A stretch of DNA of 64,000 nucleotides from Micromonospora sp. Llam0 (GCF_003751085.1 NZ_RJJY01000002.1:930001-994000), one strand, 5' to 3'. Counted from the stretch's first letter, positions 1 through 10,098 are shown. Notes: generated from the sequence alone by a model not told the origin. Program-made: numbers and translations.

Positions 1-2207
1 ACGAGTGACCCGATCCGGGACAGCACCGGCGCGCCGGGCACCAGCCGGTGGCCGAAGACCAGGATCTCGCCACGGGTCGGCTGGGTCAGCCCCATCAGCA
101 CCCGCAGGGTGGTGGTCTTGCCGGCCCCGTTCGGCCCGAGCAGGCCGACGACCTGGCCGCGTTCCACGGTGAAGTCGACCCGCTCGACCGCGACGAACCC
201 GTCCGCGTACTCCTTGCGCAGGTCCCGCACCACCAGTGGGGTCTGCGCGTGCGCGGCGTTCACGGTGTGGTCGGTGCGCCGCTGCCGTAGCCGCACCACG
301 GCGAGGACCACGACCAGTCCGACGACGATCGCGGCGACCAGGCCGGCGAGCACCCAGCGCCACAGCGCCGCCGAGGTGGCGATCGGTTCACCGGCCACCT
401 GTGGCAGGGCGACCGGCGCGCCGTCGGTGTCGGCAGCGTCGGTGCCCGCCCCGCCGGTGCTGTCGCCGACCGCGATCGTGTAGACGGTCGGCTCGACCGG
501 GGTGGCGTACGCCTGGTCCGAGGTGGCGACCACGATCCGCAGCCGGTTGCCGGCCTCGAACCGGTGCACGATCGCCGGCAGGGTCACCTCGACCGGTTGC
601 GCCTGCGCGATGTCCGCCGGCAGGCCGGTGAGCCGGACCGGGGCGACCAGCCCACCGGGCAGGCTCATCGCGCCGTCCGGGTCGACGTCGTACAGCTTGA
701 CGAACAGCACCGCCTCGCCGGTCGCCGACGCGGCCCGCACGGTCACCGTCGGCGCGCCGACCACGTCGACGGGGTCGGCCAGCGGCGCCGAGTCGAAGTG
801 GCTGTGCTGGCCGGGCAGGTCGCTGACCACACCACCGGCCACGCCGCCGAGCGCGCCGGCCAGCCCGCCGGCCAACGGCAGCGAGGAAATCGCCGCCGGG
901 TTACCGTCCGGCGGGTTGACGATCGGCTGCGGCGGACCGTCGACGGTGACCGTCGTCGTTGCCGCACCGGCGGTGCCGGGGTAGTCGGTGATCCGGTAGC
1001 CGGTGGCGACCAGTCCCCGGTCCATCGCGTCGAAGCCGGCGATCCGCGACCAGGTGAAGCTGCCGCCCGGGGCGTCGCCGTCCCCGGCGACGTAGTGGTC
1101 CAGCCACTGCGCGGTGAGGAACTTCACCCGGTCCTGGTCGGTCTGCGGACCGCTGCCGCCGTCGTGGCCGCCGGTGTACCAGGCGACCCGCACCGGGGTG
1201 CCGTTCGCGGCGATGCCCCGGGCGTTGGCGTCGGCCTGGGCGAGCGGGAACAGCGTGTCCGCCGTGCCCTGGATCAGCAGCGTCGGCGCGGTGATCCGAT
1301 CCAGGACCCGGGCCGGGCTGGACCGCTGCAGCAGCGCCACCGCCGCCGGGTCCCCCCGGCCGGTGGTGGCGATCCGCAGGTACGCGGCGCACACGTCGGC
1401 GGCGAACCGCCCGCACTGCGGGTCGAGCCCACCGAGATCGGCCGGCATTCCCGGCCCGCCGACACCGGTCGGCGCCCCCTGGCCACCCGGGTCGGCCGGC
1501 ATTCCCGGCCCGCCGGCGGGAGCTCCGGCGCTGCCGAAGAAAAGCCCGGCCCAGCCCTTCTTGAACACCCCGTCGACCGGGTCGCCGCCGGTCGCCTCCG
1601 GCAGGAACGCACCGGCCAGGTCGTTCCAGGTGATCATCGGCACGATCGCGTCGACCCGGTCGTCGGCGGCGGCCAGCAGCAGCGCCAACGCGCCGCCGTA
1701 CGAGCCGCCCACCACCCCGACCTGCGGGTCCCCGGCGGCGTCGGTACGCACCTCGGGACGCTGGGCCAGCCAGTCGAGCAGCCGGGCGGCGTCGCGCACC
1801 TCGTGGTCGGGGCTGTTCAGGTGGATCTGTCCGCCGCTGGCGCCGAACCCGCGCGCCGAGTACGCCAGCACCGCGTACCCGAGGGTGGCCAGCTCCTCGG
1901 CGTCGGCCGCCACCGACTGTTTGGAGCCGCCGAACCCGTGGGCGAGCAGCACCGCCGGCACCGGATCCGTCGCCGAGGCCGTCTCCGGCAGGTAGAACGT
2001 GGTGTCCAGGTCGACCGGCTGGTCACCGTCCGGGCCGGAGCGGACCGTGAGCCGCTGCTCGGTCACCGCGTACGGCACCGACTCGGGCCAGACCGCCCAG
2101 GTGACCACGCCGGCGACCAGGGCGAGCGCGAGCAGCCCGCCGGTCAGCCGCCGCTGGTTCGACCCGGGCAGGAGCCGCCGCAGCCGCGTGGACAAGGGAG
2201 TCGGCAT
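1..2207 (-). CDS. Membrane-tethered S15/CocE-type hydrolase fused to an ABC transporter ATPase domain (3' end outside window)
   Basis: 735 residues are visible; the C-terminus lies beyond the window start. Residues 23-40 form an N-terminal membrane segment after an Arg-rich stretch. They are followed by an alpha/beta hydrolase with nucleophile Ser169 in GGSYGG, probable acid Asp317 (GTADTLFP) and His348 (YTGGHDGG), then a CocE-like C-terminal beta domain. A second membrane segment at about 618-640 leads into an ABC nucleotide-binding domain with Walker [10 protein letters not shown] (Lys697). The predicted topology puts the hydrolase outside and the ATPase inside. ATG at 2207 is the first start in this frame. 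The Walker B and signature motifs are beyond the window, so ATPase completeness is unknown. A permease gene may follow outside. The family of S15-like hydrolases fused to ABC ATPases is, to my knowledge, uncharacterised. Confidence 0.85.
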   Translation of the reverse strand, partial: MPTPLSTRLRRLLPGSNQRRLTGGLLALALVAGVVTWAVWPESVPYAVTEQRLTVRSGPDGDQPVDLDTTFYLPETASATDPVPAVLLAHGFGGSKQSVAADAEELATLGYAVLAYSARGFGASGGQIHLNSPDHEVRDAARLLDWLAQRPEVRTDAAGDPQVGVVGGSYGGALALLLAAADDRVDAIVPMITWNDLAGAFLPEATGGDPVDGVFKKGWAGLFFGSAGAPAGGPGMPADPGGQGAPTGVGGPGMPADLGGLDPQCGRFAADVCAAYLRIATTGRGDPAAVALLQRSSPARVLDRITAPTLLIQGTADTLFPLAQADANARGIAANGTPVRVAWYTGGHDGGSGPQTDQDRVKFLTAQWLDHYVAGDGDAPGGSFTWSRIAGFDAMDRGLVATGYRITDYPGTAGAATTTVTVDGPPQPIVNPPDGNPAAISSLPLAGGLAGALGGVAGGVVSDLPGQHSHFDSAPLADPVDVVGAPTVTVRAASATGEAVLFVKLYDVDPDGAMSLPGGLVAPVRLTGLPADIAQAQPVEVTLPAIVHRFEAGNRLRIVVATSDQAYATPVEPTVYTIAVGDSTGGAGTDAADTDGAPVALPQVAGEPIATSAALWRWVLAGLVAAIVVGLVVVLAVVRLRQRRTDHTVNAAHAQTPLVVRDLRKEYADGFVAVERVDFTVERGQVVGLLGPNGAGKTTTLRVLMGLTQPTRGEILVFGHRLVPGAPVLSRIGSL
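1438..1515. repeat. 24-bp direct repeat inside the hydrolase domain
   Basis: A 24-bp sequence occurs identically at 1438-1461 and 1492-1515, 54 bp apart, so it is in frame. It encodes the repeated peptide [11 protein letters not shown] in a Gly/Pro-rich loop of the hydrolase. It looks like slippage expansion of a surface loop. Confidence 0.85.
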
Positions 2208-2282
2208 GTGCCACACGGTACGGCCACCGCCCGCCGGCCAGCTGTGAACCCTCTCAGCTGCGGCGGCGGATAGGCTCGGCGG

Positions 2283-4523
2283 GTGGCCGACCCCGAACTG
2301 ACCCTGACCGCGAGCCTGCGGCCCGCCGCGTTGGACGCCCGCCGGGGCATCGTCCGACTGCACCCGGAGGTGCTGGCCGCGCTCGGCGTCACCGCCGGTA
2401 CACCGGTGCGGCTGACCGGGCGGCGCAGCACCGCCGGGGTCGCCGCCCGCGCGGAGGCCGGTGCCAGCCGCGCCCTGCTGTACGCCGACGACCTGACCCT
2501 GGGCAACCTCGGTGTCCGCGACGGCGGCCAGGTCACCGTGGCCCCGGCACCGGAGACGGCCGCCCGCCGGGTGACCCTGGACGGACCGGTGGAGATCGTC
2601 GCGGTGGTCAGCCCGGAGATGCTGCGGCTGGCCCTGCTCGGCAAGGTGGTCACCGCCGGTGACGACGTGTCGCTGCTGCCGCAGGACGTCTTCTCCGACT
2701 CGGCGCACCGCGGCCTGATGGAGGCGGCCCGGCGCAGTCTCGCGAACGTCGTCGGGTACGCCTGGACCAGCACGCTGCTGACGGTCACCGACGCCGAGCC
2801 GGCCGACCCGGCCCGGATCGGGGACCCGGTGCTGGTCACGATGGACACCGTGGTGGCCTGGCGGCACGGGCCGGCCACCCACGGGTCGTCCGGGGAGGAG
2901 GTCCGCCCGGCCGGGCCGGTGTCGCCGGCACCGGCACCGGACTTCGTCGACGAGCCGGCGCCCAACCTGGACGACCTGCCCGGCCTGCGGGCCCAGGCAC
3001 ATGAGTTGGCCGAACTGCTCGACCTCGGCTTCCACCATCGGGAGGTGCTGGACCGGCTGGGCACCACCGTGTCACTCGGCGTGCTGCTCAGCGGGCCAGC
3101 CGGGTCCGGCAAGTCGGCGCTGGTCCGTGCGGTCGCCGCCGACCTGGACGCCCGGGTGGAGACGCTATGGGCCCCGGAGATCGCCGCGCTCACCAACGAC
3201 GCCGCGGCGCGGCGGCTGCGGCGGGCCGCCGAGTCGGTGCGCCGTGGGGACGCCGCAGTGCTGCTGATCGCCGACGTGGACGCGATCGCGCCCCGCGACG
3301 AGTCGGGTCCGTTGTCGACAGTGTTCCGGCAGCTGCTGGCCGAGACGGTGGCCGCCGGGGCGGCGGTGGTCTGCACCACCAGCCACCCGGAGGCGCTGGA
3401 CCCCGGGCTGCGCGGCCCGGACCTGCTCGCCGTGCAGATCGCGGTGCCGCTGCCGGACGCCGCGATGCGTCGGGAGCAGCTGGCCGTACTGACCCGGGGC
3501 ATGCCGCTGGAGGACGACGTCCGGCTCGACGACGTCGCCGGGCGTACTCCCGGGTTCGTCGCCGCCGACCTGGCCGCGCTGGCCCGCGAAGCCGGGGTAC
3601 GGGCGGCGCTGCGGCAGAAGTCGGCGGAGACGCCGATGGTGGCCGCCGCCGACTTCGAGGCAGCGCTGGAGGTGGTCCGACCCACCTCGATGGCGACGTC
3701 CACACTGGAGCTGGCGCGGGTGACCCTGGACGACGTCGGCGACATGGCCGAGGTCAAGCAGATGCTGACCGAGTCGGTGCTCTGGCCGTTGACCTACCCG
3801 GACACGTTCGCCCGGTTGGGCGTGCAGCCGCCGCGCGGGGTGCTGCTCTACGGTCCGCCGGGCTGCGGCAAGACGTTCCTGGTGACCGCGCTGGCCGGCA
3901 CCGGCAAGGCGAACGTGCTGTCGGTCAAGGGCGCCGAGTTGCTGTCGAAGTGGGTCGGGGAGAGCGAGCGGGCGGTCCGCGAGCTGTTCCGCCGGGCCCG
4001 CGAGGCGGCGCCGACCCTGGTGTTCCTGGACGAAGTGGACGCCCTGGCCCCGGTGCGCGGGCAGGCGTCCGATGGCGGCACCACCGACCGGGTGGTGGCC
4101 GCGCTGCTCACCGAGCTGGACGGGGTCGAGGCGCTGCGCAACGTCGTGGTGATCGGTGCGACGAACCGACCGGATCTGGTCGACCCGGCGCTGCTGCGGC
4201 CGGGCCGGCTGGAGCGGCTGGTGTACGTACCGCCGCCGGACGGTACCGCGCGCACCGAGATCCTCAAGGCGGCGGCGAAGTCGGTGCCGCTCGCCGACGA
4301 CGTGGACCTGACCGGGCTCGCCGGGACGTTGGACGGCTTCTCGGCGGCGGACTGCGCCGCGCTGGTCCGCGAGTCGGCGCTGGCCGCGATGCGGGAGTCG
4401 TTGGAGGCGTCGTCGGTGACCGCCGCGCACGTCGCGGCGGCCCGGGACCGGATCCGGCCGTCGCTGGACCCGGCGCAGGTGGCCTGGTTGGCCGCGTACG
4501 CCGAACAGCAGTCCGCCCGGTAG
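2283..4523 (+). CDS. CDC48-like AAA+ ATPase with two AAA modules (actinobacterial Cpa type)
   Basis: 746 residues from GTG 2283. An N-terminal CDC48-N-like domain (about 1-200) precedes two AAA modules. The first has Walker A GPAGSGKS (Lys277), but the Walker B position reads LIADVDAI (Ala330-Asp331 instead of Asp-Glu), and its second region of homology lacks the usual arginine fingers. The second is canonical: GPPGCGKT (Lys530), FLDEVDAL (Asp583-Glu584) and [20 protein letters not shown]. The architecture matches CDC48/VAT and the actinobacterial homologue Cpa, a proteasome-interacting unfoldase. The C-terminus (AEQQSAR) carries no HbYX tail. It is probably a protein unfoldase driven by the second ring. 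It is monocistronic: the upstream gene is divergent and the downstream gene convergent. Confidence 0.9.
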   Translation: MADPELTLTASLRPAALDARRGIVRLHPEVLAALGVTAGTPVRLTGRRSTAGVAARAEAGASRALLYADDLTLGNLGVRDGGQVTVAPAPETAARRVTLDGPVEIVAVVSPEMLRLALLGKVVTAGDDVSLLPQDVFSDSAHRGLMEAARRSLANVVGYAWTSTLLTVTDAEPADPARIGDPVLVTMDTVVAWRHGPATHGSSGEEVRPAGPVSPAPAPDFVDEPAPNLDDLPGLRAQAHELAELLDLGFHHREVLDRLGTTVSLGVLLSGPAGSGKSALVRAVAADLDARVETLWAPEIAALTNDAAARRLRRAAESVRRGDAAVLLIADVDAIAPRDESGPLSTVFRQLLAETVAAGAAVVCTTSHPEALDPGLRGPDLLAVQIAVPLPDAAMRREQLAVLTRGMPLEDDVRLDDVAGRTPGFVAADLAALAREAGVRAALRQKSAETPMVAAADFEAALEVVRPTSMATSTLELARVTLDDVGDMAEVKQMLTESVLWPLTYPDTFARLGVQPPRGVLLYGPPGCGKTFLVTALAGTGKANVLSVKGAELLSKWVGESERAVRELFRRAREAAPTLVFLDEVDALAPVRGQASDGGTTDRVVAALLTELDGVEALRNVVVIGATNRPDLVDPALLRPGRLERLVYVPPPDGTARTEILKAAAKSVPLADDVDLTGLAGTLDGFSAADCAALVRESALAAMRESLEASSVTAAHVAAARDRIRPSLDPAQVAWLAAYAEQQSAR

Positions 4524-4571
4524 GGCATTCGCACCTGACGGCAGCTGTGCGCCGACGCGTCGGCGCCCGGA

Positions 4572-5135
4572 TCAGCCGGCCAGGTCGGTGGTGAACGCCT
4601 CGTCCAGCCAGAACCGGGCGTGTACCTGGCCCTGCTCGACCCCGATGATCGCGCCGCACCGGCGCAGCAGGTTGATCGCCGACCGGTTGGCCGGTGTGGT
4701 CCGGGCGATGACCAGGTGGGCGCCGAGCCGGACCGCTTCGTCCAGCACCGCGCGTAGCGCGGCGGAGCCGATCCCCCGCCCGCGGGCGGACCGGCCGAGC
4801 CAGATGCCGGTCTCCACGACGGAAGGGGTGTCCAGCCGGCTGAGCCGGATGCCGCCGACCACGTCCCCGCCAACGGTGACCGCGTAGACGATGGTGCCGG
4901 CGGGCCCGAACTGTCCGCCGCCGAAGTGGGACCGGTAGAACGTGCGGAAGGCGTCCCGACGGGCGGCGGTCCAACCGGCCGGGCCGGGCACCGGCGGCAT
5001 CACTTCACCCGGCTCGGCTTCGGCCACGGCGGCGGAGAGCAACGGCTCCAACAGGTCGTCGCTCATCGGGGTCAACCGCACGTCGTGCCGCACGGCGGTA
5101 GTCTCCCAGGCCGGTGCCGATTCCGCCTTACTCAT
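4572..5135 (-). CDS. GNAT-family N-acetyltransferase
   Basis: 187 residues. The acetyl-CoA pyrophosphate-binding region reads GIWLGRSARGRGIGSAALRA (R/Q-x-x-G-x-G/A type), preceded by the beta-strand VYAVTVGGDVVGGIRLSRLD and followed by HLVIARTTPANRSAINLLRR, a pattern typical of RimJ/RimL-like acetyltransferases. The substrate cannot be read from sequence. The gene converges on the CDC48-like ATPase, with 48 bp between the stop codons. ATG at 5135 is the first methionine. Confidence 0.85.
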   Translation of the reverse strand: MSKAESAPAWETTAVRHDVRLTPMSDDLLEPLLSAAVAEAEPGEVMPPVPGPAGWTAARRDAFRTFYRSHFGGGQFGPAGTIVYAVTVGGDVVGGIRLSRLDTPSVVETGIWLGRSARGRGIGSAALRAVLDEAVRLGAHLVIARTTPANRSAINLLRRCGAIIGVEQGQVHARFWLDEAFTTDLAG

Positions 5136-5296
5136 TCCGCACCTCCCGTCTACCCAGCTACCGGCCCCTGGGACGGATACTTGCTCAGTTCCGGCGCTGC
5201 CGAAACGGCCTCGGGGACATCAGTCACCCGCCGGCCGGCGGCCCGGATCCCGCCCGCCAGCTGTTGTTCCAGCTCAGTACGCATCGACGGACCAGA

Positions 5297-6208
5297 TCAG
5301 CCGGTATCGAACAGACAAGATATCGCCGTGGCGTCGTCGTGCCGCTTGTGACCGGTCGACCGATCCGGACCGGCGGTCTCGGCGGCCCGTACCTGGCGGA
5401 TCAACTCGGCTGGCCCGGCCTCGGCGAGCAGATCCATCAGCTGCGGCCAGCCGTACAGCCCGAACTGTTCGACGGCCCGGGACGCCCCGTCGCTGAGCAG
5501 CGCCGCCCGGGTGATCCGGCCCGGTCCGGTCAGCGGCAGGGTGCCGCAGAGCGCACGGTCGGCGGCGACCGGGTCGGCGGCGGCCACCCAGTAGCCGTCC
5601 GGCTGGTTGGTCCACTGCCGCTGCCACCGTACGGCCCGGTGGTAGCTGTGCCGCGGGTCGTCGGTGGCCGGCGGATCGTGCTGTCCGCGCAGCCTGGCCA
5701 TGGTGTCGGCCAACCGGTTGTCGGCCACCACGCCGACCTGTCCGGCGGCTTCGACCACCAGTGGACTGTCGCACAGCACCAGGTAGTCCAGGTGTCCACC
5801 GGACCGGCGCAGCAGGCACACGGTGGACGACGGGGTGCCCGGGTGGTCCACGTCGCAGCTGGCCGCGTGGTCGTCGCGGACCGCCCGGATGGCCTCGGCG
5901 AGCAGCCCGGCCAGCGGCGCGGCCGGCGTGGCGGCGCTGGCCAGCCCGAGCCGGGCGGCGAGCCGGCGCACGTACCAGGCCGGCCCGTGGCTGCAGCCGG
6001 TGTCGAAGCCGGCGGGTGCGGTGGCACCGTCCAGCACGCCGACCAGGTCCCCGTACTGCAGGATATGGTCCTCGTTGTCCGGTTGTCCGGGCGCGGCGAC
6101 CGAGCAGGCGTCCACCCGCATCGTCGGCAGGCCGGCCGGCAACGCCGACGACCGGCTCGTCACCGCCGGCACCGGAGTCGGTCGGGAATCACCCTGAGCA
6201 TCTCTCAC
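5297..6208 (-). CDS. PP2C-like serine/threonine phosphatase family protein
   Basis: 303 residues from a GTG start (ATG at 6121, MRVDACS, is an alternative that removes a low-complexity leader). The metal-binding pattern of PPM/PP2C phosphatases is visible: NEDHI, GVLDGAT, LLSDGASR and the terminal DDATAIS. Cytosolic, with no membrane segment. Members beside no cognate kinase are common, and the target is unknown. The neighbours give no functional clue. Confidence 0.75.
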   Translation of the reverse strand: MRDAQGDSRPTPVPAVTSRSSALPAGLPTMRVDACSVAAPGQPDNEDHILQYGDLVGVLDGATAPAGFDTGCSHGPAWYVRRLAARLGLASAATPAAPLAGLLAEAIRAVRDDHAASCDVDHPGTPSSTVCLLRRSGGHLDYLVLCDSPLVVEAAGQVGVVADNRLADTMARLRGQHDPPATDDPRHSYHRAVRWQRQWTNQPDGYWVAAADPVAADRALCGTLPLTGPGRITRAALLSDGASRAVEQFGLYGWPQLMDLLAEAGPAELIRQVRAAETAGPDRSTGHKRHDDATAISCLFDTG

Positions 6209-6323
6209 CAACTCTCGGAATCCGGTCCGTCACCGACGGTAGCTTGACCGGTAGGTGGGTGTCGAGGATCGCGGGCCGCGCGGCGCACGTGACAGCGGCG
6301 CCCGGGACACAGGGGGACCACAG

Positions 6324-6536
6324 ATGTTGCGTCAACTACACGAGAAGGGCCTGCGGGCCGAACACATGTACGTCGCCGGCATCGTCAGCATCGGGATCTC
6401 GTTCACCAGCTGGGTACTCTCCAAGCGGTTCGAGGCGGCGGGCGTCGACCGGGCCGACCGGTGGGGCATCTTCATCGGCGAGTGGGCGCCGACGTTCATC
6501 GCGCTCGGCAACGGGCTCAAAATGTACGAGAAGTAG
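6324..6536 (+). CDS. Small conserved membrane-associated protein (70 aa)
   Basis: The start is chosen at ATG 6324 because AGGGGGA lies 8 bases upstream. A longer reading from 6255 would begin in a low-complexity Arg/Gly stretch. The protein reads MLRQLHEKGLRAEHMYVAG at its N-terminus, then a hydrophobic stretch (about 18-35) and a second moderately hydrophobic segment (about 50-63). I do not recognise a named family. It resembles short uncharacterised Micromonosporaceae proteins. Confidence 0.6.
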   Translation: MLRQLHEKGLRAEHMYVAGIVSIGISFTSWVLSKRFEAAGVDRADRWGIFIGEWAPTFIALGNGLKMYEK

Positions 6537-6587
6537 ACCGACCCACCGGGGCGCACGCTGGCGCTGGCCCGCTCGCCCCGGGGCGGC

Positions 6588-7031
6588 TCAGCCGCGCCGG
6601 GCCCGCGACCTGGCGGCCCGCAACCGGCGGAGCCGGGCCACCAGCACCGGTTCGACGGCCAGCGCGGCCGGGTTGTCCAGCAACTGGTTGAGCAGCTGGT
6701 AGTAGCGGGTGGCGGAGAGACCGAAGGTGTCCCGGATCGACTGTTCCTTGGCGCCGGCGTGCTTCCACCACTGCCGTTCGAAGTCGAGGATCCGCTGCTC
6801 ACGCTCGGTCAGCCCGGTCGCGGCCGGACCGGCGGCAGCCGTACCGCTGACGGGGTCGGCACCGACCGGCTCGGTGCCGGCGTCGTCGGACTCCCAGCCG
6901 TCGAGCGGCTCGCTGCGTTGCCGGGGAACGCCGGCCGTGGTCCGGGGGACCGACCCGGCGCCCGGTCCGGTCCGGGGTTCGTCAGCAGCCGGCACCTCAC
7001 CAGGGTAATCGCCCACCCGGCGGGTACGCAT
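6588..7031 (-). CDS. DUF3263 family protein
   Basis: 147 residues. The C-terminal half (about 70-140) carries the DUF3263 signature LTEREQRILDFERQWWKH followed by IRDTFGLSATRYYQLLNQLL, which looks like a helix-turn-helix fold. The N-terminal 70 residues are a disordered Gly/Pro/Thr-rich extension. DUF3263 proteins are small actinobacterial proteins of unknown role, possibly DNA-binding. The start could lie further downstream, because the N-terminal stretch has no recognisable fold. Confidence 0.8.
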   Translation of the reverse strand: MRTRRVGDYPGEVPAADEPRTGPGAGSVPRTTAGVPRQRSEPLDGWESDDAGTEPVGADPVSGTAAAGPAATGLTEREQRILDFERQWWKHAGAKEQSIRDTFGLSATRYYQLLNQLLDNPAALAVEPVLVARLRRLRAARSRARRG

Positions 7032-7062
7032 CCGCCGGTTCGCGCCGTCGGGTGTGTCGGGC

Positions 7063-8073
7063 TCAGCTGACGTCGCGCCGCCGCACCGTCCACGCCGCGA
7101 CGGCCGACACCAGCAGTACCACCGCCGCCATCAGCACGCCGGTGTGTATCCAGGTCAGTTCCATGGTCGGCGGTACGCAGCCGGGCTGCCCGGCACAGGC
7201 CTGCCAGTCGGTCAGCTCGATCGACGAGTCCATCCAGGCGATCCAGTACACCGGCAGCAGCCACGCCTCGACGAAGGTCGCGTCGGTCACGTCGGCGAGG
7301 AAGCTCAACCCGGACTGACCCAGCACCAGTACGGCGAGGACGCCGCCGAGCGCCAACGCGGTGTGCCGGCCGATCGCGGCCAGCCCGAAGCCGACCGTGG
7401 CGGCCGCGACGACCAGCACCACCACCCGCAGCTCGGTCAACGCGACGGACCGCCAGGCGCCGGCGGTCATCTCGGCGGTCGAGCCGCGCCACACGGCGGT
7501 GGCCCAGTGCGCCGCCGTCCACAGCAGCACGGCAGGCACGGTCACGGCCAGTGCGCCGGTCAGCAGCGCGGCCAGCTTGGTGAACAGGACACGCAGCCGC
7601 CGTGGCCGCCACAGCAGCAGGTTCATCATCCCGCCGGAGGTCCACTCGGCACCGATGAACGACGCCCCGGCCGCGAAGAAGACCAGGGTCGTCAGGGTGG
7701 CGAAAATGTAGAGAGTGGCCGGAAACTGGCTGTGGAAGGTGAACGTCGCCGGCAGGTGCTGCTCGGCCGGGTACATGTCCCGGGTCGGCACCATGATGTC
7801 GGCGCAGTTCGGTGGGAACCGGTTCGCGTCGGCAGCGCCGCTGCTCTGGCTGCGCTCGCATTCGGCCCGCCACTGCTCGGCCCATTCGACCCCGGCCCGG
7901 TACTCGGCCTCGGCGGTGCGCTCGGCTTCGGCGAACGCCGCCGGGCCGATCTTCTGGTTGCCGAGGAACGTCCCGACGGCGATCGCGACCAGCACCAGCA
8001 GCGCGGCGGCCACCAGGTAGCGGACGAAGCGCCGTTTACCGAGGCGGCGCAGCTCGGCCCGGTACAGGTTCAT
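7063..8073 (-). CDS. ABC-2 type transporter permease
   Basis: 336 residues. The first membrane helix (about 16-35, FVRYLVAAALLVLVAIAVGT) is followed by an extracytoplasmic loop containing two Cys and then about five more helices, ending at a C-terminal pair around 280-325. The arrangement matches ABC-2 permeases of antibiotic or peptide exporters. Its start overlaps the stop of the upstream ATPase by 4 bp (ATGA), so the two are translationally coupled and form one exporter. The substrate is unknown. Confidence 0.85.
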   Translation of the reverse strand: MNLYRAELRRLGKRRFVRYLVAAALLVLVAIAVGTFLGNQKIGPAAFAEAERTAEAEYRAGVEWAEQWRAECERSQSSGAADANRFPPNCADIMVPTRDMYPAEQHLPATFTFHSQFPATLYIFATLTTLVFFAAGASFIGAEWTSGGMMNLLLWRPRRLRVLFTKLAALLTGALAVTVPAVLLWTAAHWATAVWRGSTAEMTAGAWRSVALTELRVVVLVVAAATVGFGLAAIGRHTALALGGVLAVLVLGQSGLSFLADVTDATFVEAWLLPVYWIAWMDSSIELTDWQACAGQPGCVPPTMELTWIHTGVLMAAVVLLVSAVAAWTVRRRDVS

Positions 8074-9056
8074 CGCCCGGCTCCCGTCGGGCCGGCGGCG
8101 ACCGTCGGAGCGGCATCGGCGGCCGGAGCAGCGTCGGCGGTCAGCTGGAGAAAGACACTTTCCAGATCGGCGGTGACCGGGGTCAGTTCGCTGACGTACA
8201 GGCCGGCGGCGGCGAGAATTCGGGTCACCCGGGCCGGCTGGTCGACCCCGTGCACCAGCAGGTGGTCGGCGTGCCGGGTGACGGTGACCGGCGGGCCGTC
8301 GGCCGTGGTGAGGGCCGACTCGGCGGCCGGCAGGTCGGCGGCGGCTTCCAGGCGTACCCGCAGACCGCCGCCGGAGTGCGCGGCCAGCACCTCGGCGACC
8401 GGGCCGGCGGTGACCCGGCGGCCCCGCGAAATGATCGTCACCGAGTCGCAGATCACCTGGATCTCGCCGAGGATGTGGCTGGACAGCACCACGGTGGTGC
8501 CGGCGGCGACCAGGTCACGCATCAGGGTGCGCATCTCCCGGATGCCGGCCGGGTCGAGGCCGTTGGCCGGCTCGTCGAGGATCAGCAGTGCCGGTTCCTT
8601 GAGCAGCGCCGACGCGACGGCCAGCCGCTGGCGCATGCCGAGTGAGTAGGTGCGGACCCGCTCGCCGGCCCGGTCGGCGAGGCCGACGAGATCCAGCACC
8701 GCCGGCACCCGGTGCGGTGCCAGGCCGCCGGCCTGGGCGAGCAGCGACAGGGTGTCCCGGGCGGTGAAGTGCGGGAAGAACTGTGGACTCTCCACGATGG
8801 CGCCGACCCGGCCGATCACCGCCGGCAGCTGCTGCGGGACCGGTTGGCCGAGGATCGACATCCGGCCGCCGTTCGGCGCGACCAGGCCGAGCAGGGTACG
8901 CAGCGTGGTGGTCTTGCCGGATCCGTTCGGGCCGAGGAAGCCGTGCACCTGGCCGGCCTCGACCCGCATGTCGAAACCGTCGACGGCGTGTCGGACCCCG
9001 CGCCGACGGCTGCGGTACGTCTTGCGCAGCCCGGATATCTCCAGTACGGCCGTCAT
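8070..9056 (-). CDS. ABC transporter ATP-binding protein (exporter type)
   Basis: 328 residues. Walker A GPNGSGKTT (about 44-52), signature YSLGMRQRL, Walker B LLILDEPANGLDP and the H-loop SSHIL are all present. The C-terminal 100 residues carry the accessory domain usual in DrrA/CcmA/BcrA-like ATPases of ABC-2 exporters. It pairs with the permease encoded directly downstream with a 4-bp overlap. No regulator is adjacent, and no self-resistance or bacteriocin gene is visible nearby. Confidence 0.92.
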   Translation of the reverse strand: MTAVLEISGLRKTYRSRRRGVRHAVDGFDMRVEAGQVHGFLGPNGSGKTTTLRTLLGLVAPNGGRMSILGQPVPQQLPAVIGRVGAIVESPQFFPHFTARDTLSLLAQAGGLAPHRVPAVLDLVGLADRAGERVRTYSLGMRQRLAVASALLKEPALLILDEPANGLDPAGIREMRTLMRDLVAAGTTVVLSSHILGEIQVICDSVTIISRGRRVTAGPVAEVLAAHSGGGLRVRLEAAADLPAAESALTTADGPPVTVTRHADHLLVHGVDQPARVTRILAAAGLYVSELTPVTADLESVFLQLTADAAPAADAAPTVAAGPTGAGR

Positions 9057-9117
9057 CCGCCGCCCTCCCCCGTGTACCCGCCGTCAGGACAAGGGCACAC
9101 CATACGGGACCGACGGC

Positions 9118-9903
9118 TCAGGCGGTGACCACCGTCACGCCGAGTTCGCGGAAGGCGGCGACCGTGCAGGGCTCGGCGCCGGAGTCGGTGATCAGGGTCT
9201 CCACCCGGTCGATCGGGCAGATCCGGGCGAAGGCGTGCCCGCCCAGCTTCGACCCGTCGGCGATGATCACCACCCGCTTCGCGCGGGCCACCATCAGCGC
9301 GTTCATCGACGCTTCGCCCTCGTGGTGGGCGGCGGCGCCGAGCTGCGGGTCGATCGCGTCGACGCCGAGCAGCGCGACGTCCAGGGTCACCTCGCGCAGC
9401 AGCGCGCCGCCGAGCGGTCCGACCAGCTCGAACGACTGCGGGCGGACCACCCCGCCGGCGACGACGATCTTCATCCGGGAGCGGACCAGCAGCTCGTTGG
9501 CGATGTTCAGCGCGTTGGTGACCACGGTCAGCTGGGCGCCGTCCGCGCTGGTGTTCAGATCCGGGCGTACGGCGAGCGCGCGGGCCACCTCGGTGGTGGT
9601 GGTACCGCCGTTGAGTCCGACGACCATGCCGGGTTCGACGAGTGCGGCGGCGGCGGTGCCGATGCGCTGCTTCTCCGCCGAGTGCTTGGCGGTCTTGTAG
9701 CGCAGCGGCAGGTCGTAGGAGACGCCGTTGGCGACCGCCCCGCCCCGGGTGCGGGTGATCATCTGCTGCTGGGCGAGCTGGTCGAAGTCGCGGCGGATGG
9801 TGGCCTGGGAGACGTCGAGGCGGGTGGCGGCGTCCTCCACGGTGATCCGGCCGCTGTCGGTGAGCAGTTCCAGCAGCGCGTTCCAGCGTGCGTACCGATC
9901 CAT
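9118..9903 (-). CDS. DeoR-family transcriptional regulator
   Basis: 261 residues. The N-terminal winged helix has the DeoR pattern RWNALLELLTDSGRITVEDAATRLDVSQATIRRDFDQL (in part), followed by a DeoR C-terminal sensor domain resembling a sugar-phosphate isomerase (GLNGGTTTTEVARAL and IIADGSKLG). The gene is divergent from the SIS-ROK-nagA operon, so it probably represses that operon and is relieved by an amino-sugar phosphate (inference). Two GCGCGAAA repeats lie in the intervening region. Confidence 0.9.
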   Translation of the reverse strand: MDRYARWNALLELLTDSGRITVEDAATRLDVSQATIRRDFDQLAQQQMITRTRGGAVANGVSYDLPLRYKTAKHSAEKQRIGTAAAALVEPGMVVGLNGGTTTTEVARALAVRPDLNTSADGAQLTVVTNALNIANELLVRSRMKIVVAGGVVRPQSFELVGPLGGALLREVTLDVALLGVDAIDPQLGAAAHHEGEASMNALMVARAKRVVIIADGSKLGGHAFARICPIDRVETLITDSGAEPCTVAAFRELGVTVVTA

Positions 9904-9990
9904 GCCGCCCCCTTCCCGCGCCTCGCTGCTTCCCGCGCCTCACCGCCTGCCATGCCTAGCTGCGCGGATGGTGACCAGTTTGCTGCACAC

Positions 9991-10098
9991 TAATGCGCGA
10001 AACGCCCGGTAGGCAAAACCTTCGGCTGCGCGATCGGGCATCACCCCAGCCCGGTTGTTGCCACCCGGTGACCGGACGCGCACAATGACGCGCGAAAA
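9991..10098. promoter_or_regulatory. Candidate DeoR operator pair between regulator and amino-sugar operon
   Basis: AATGCGCGAAAC (9992-10003) and AATGACGCGCGAAAAG (10084-10099) share the core GCGCGAAA, about 95 bp apart, in the 250-bp divergent intergenic region. DeoR-family proteins often bind repeated AT-flanked motifs and loop DNA. Function here is inferred from position only. The rest of the gap holds no gene. Confidence 0.4.

Noticed and set aside
564..2273. Long plus-strand open frame (569 aa) over the hydrolase gene
   Set aside because: Arg/Gly/His-rich antisense shadow. The minus-strand frame shows intact hydrolase and ABC motifs.
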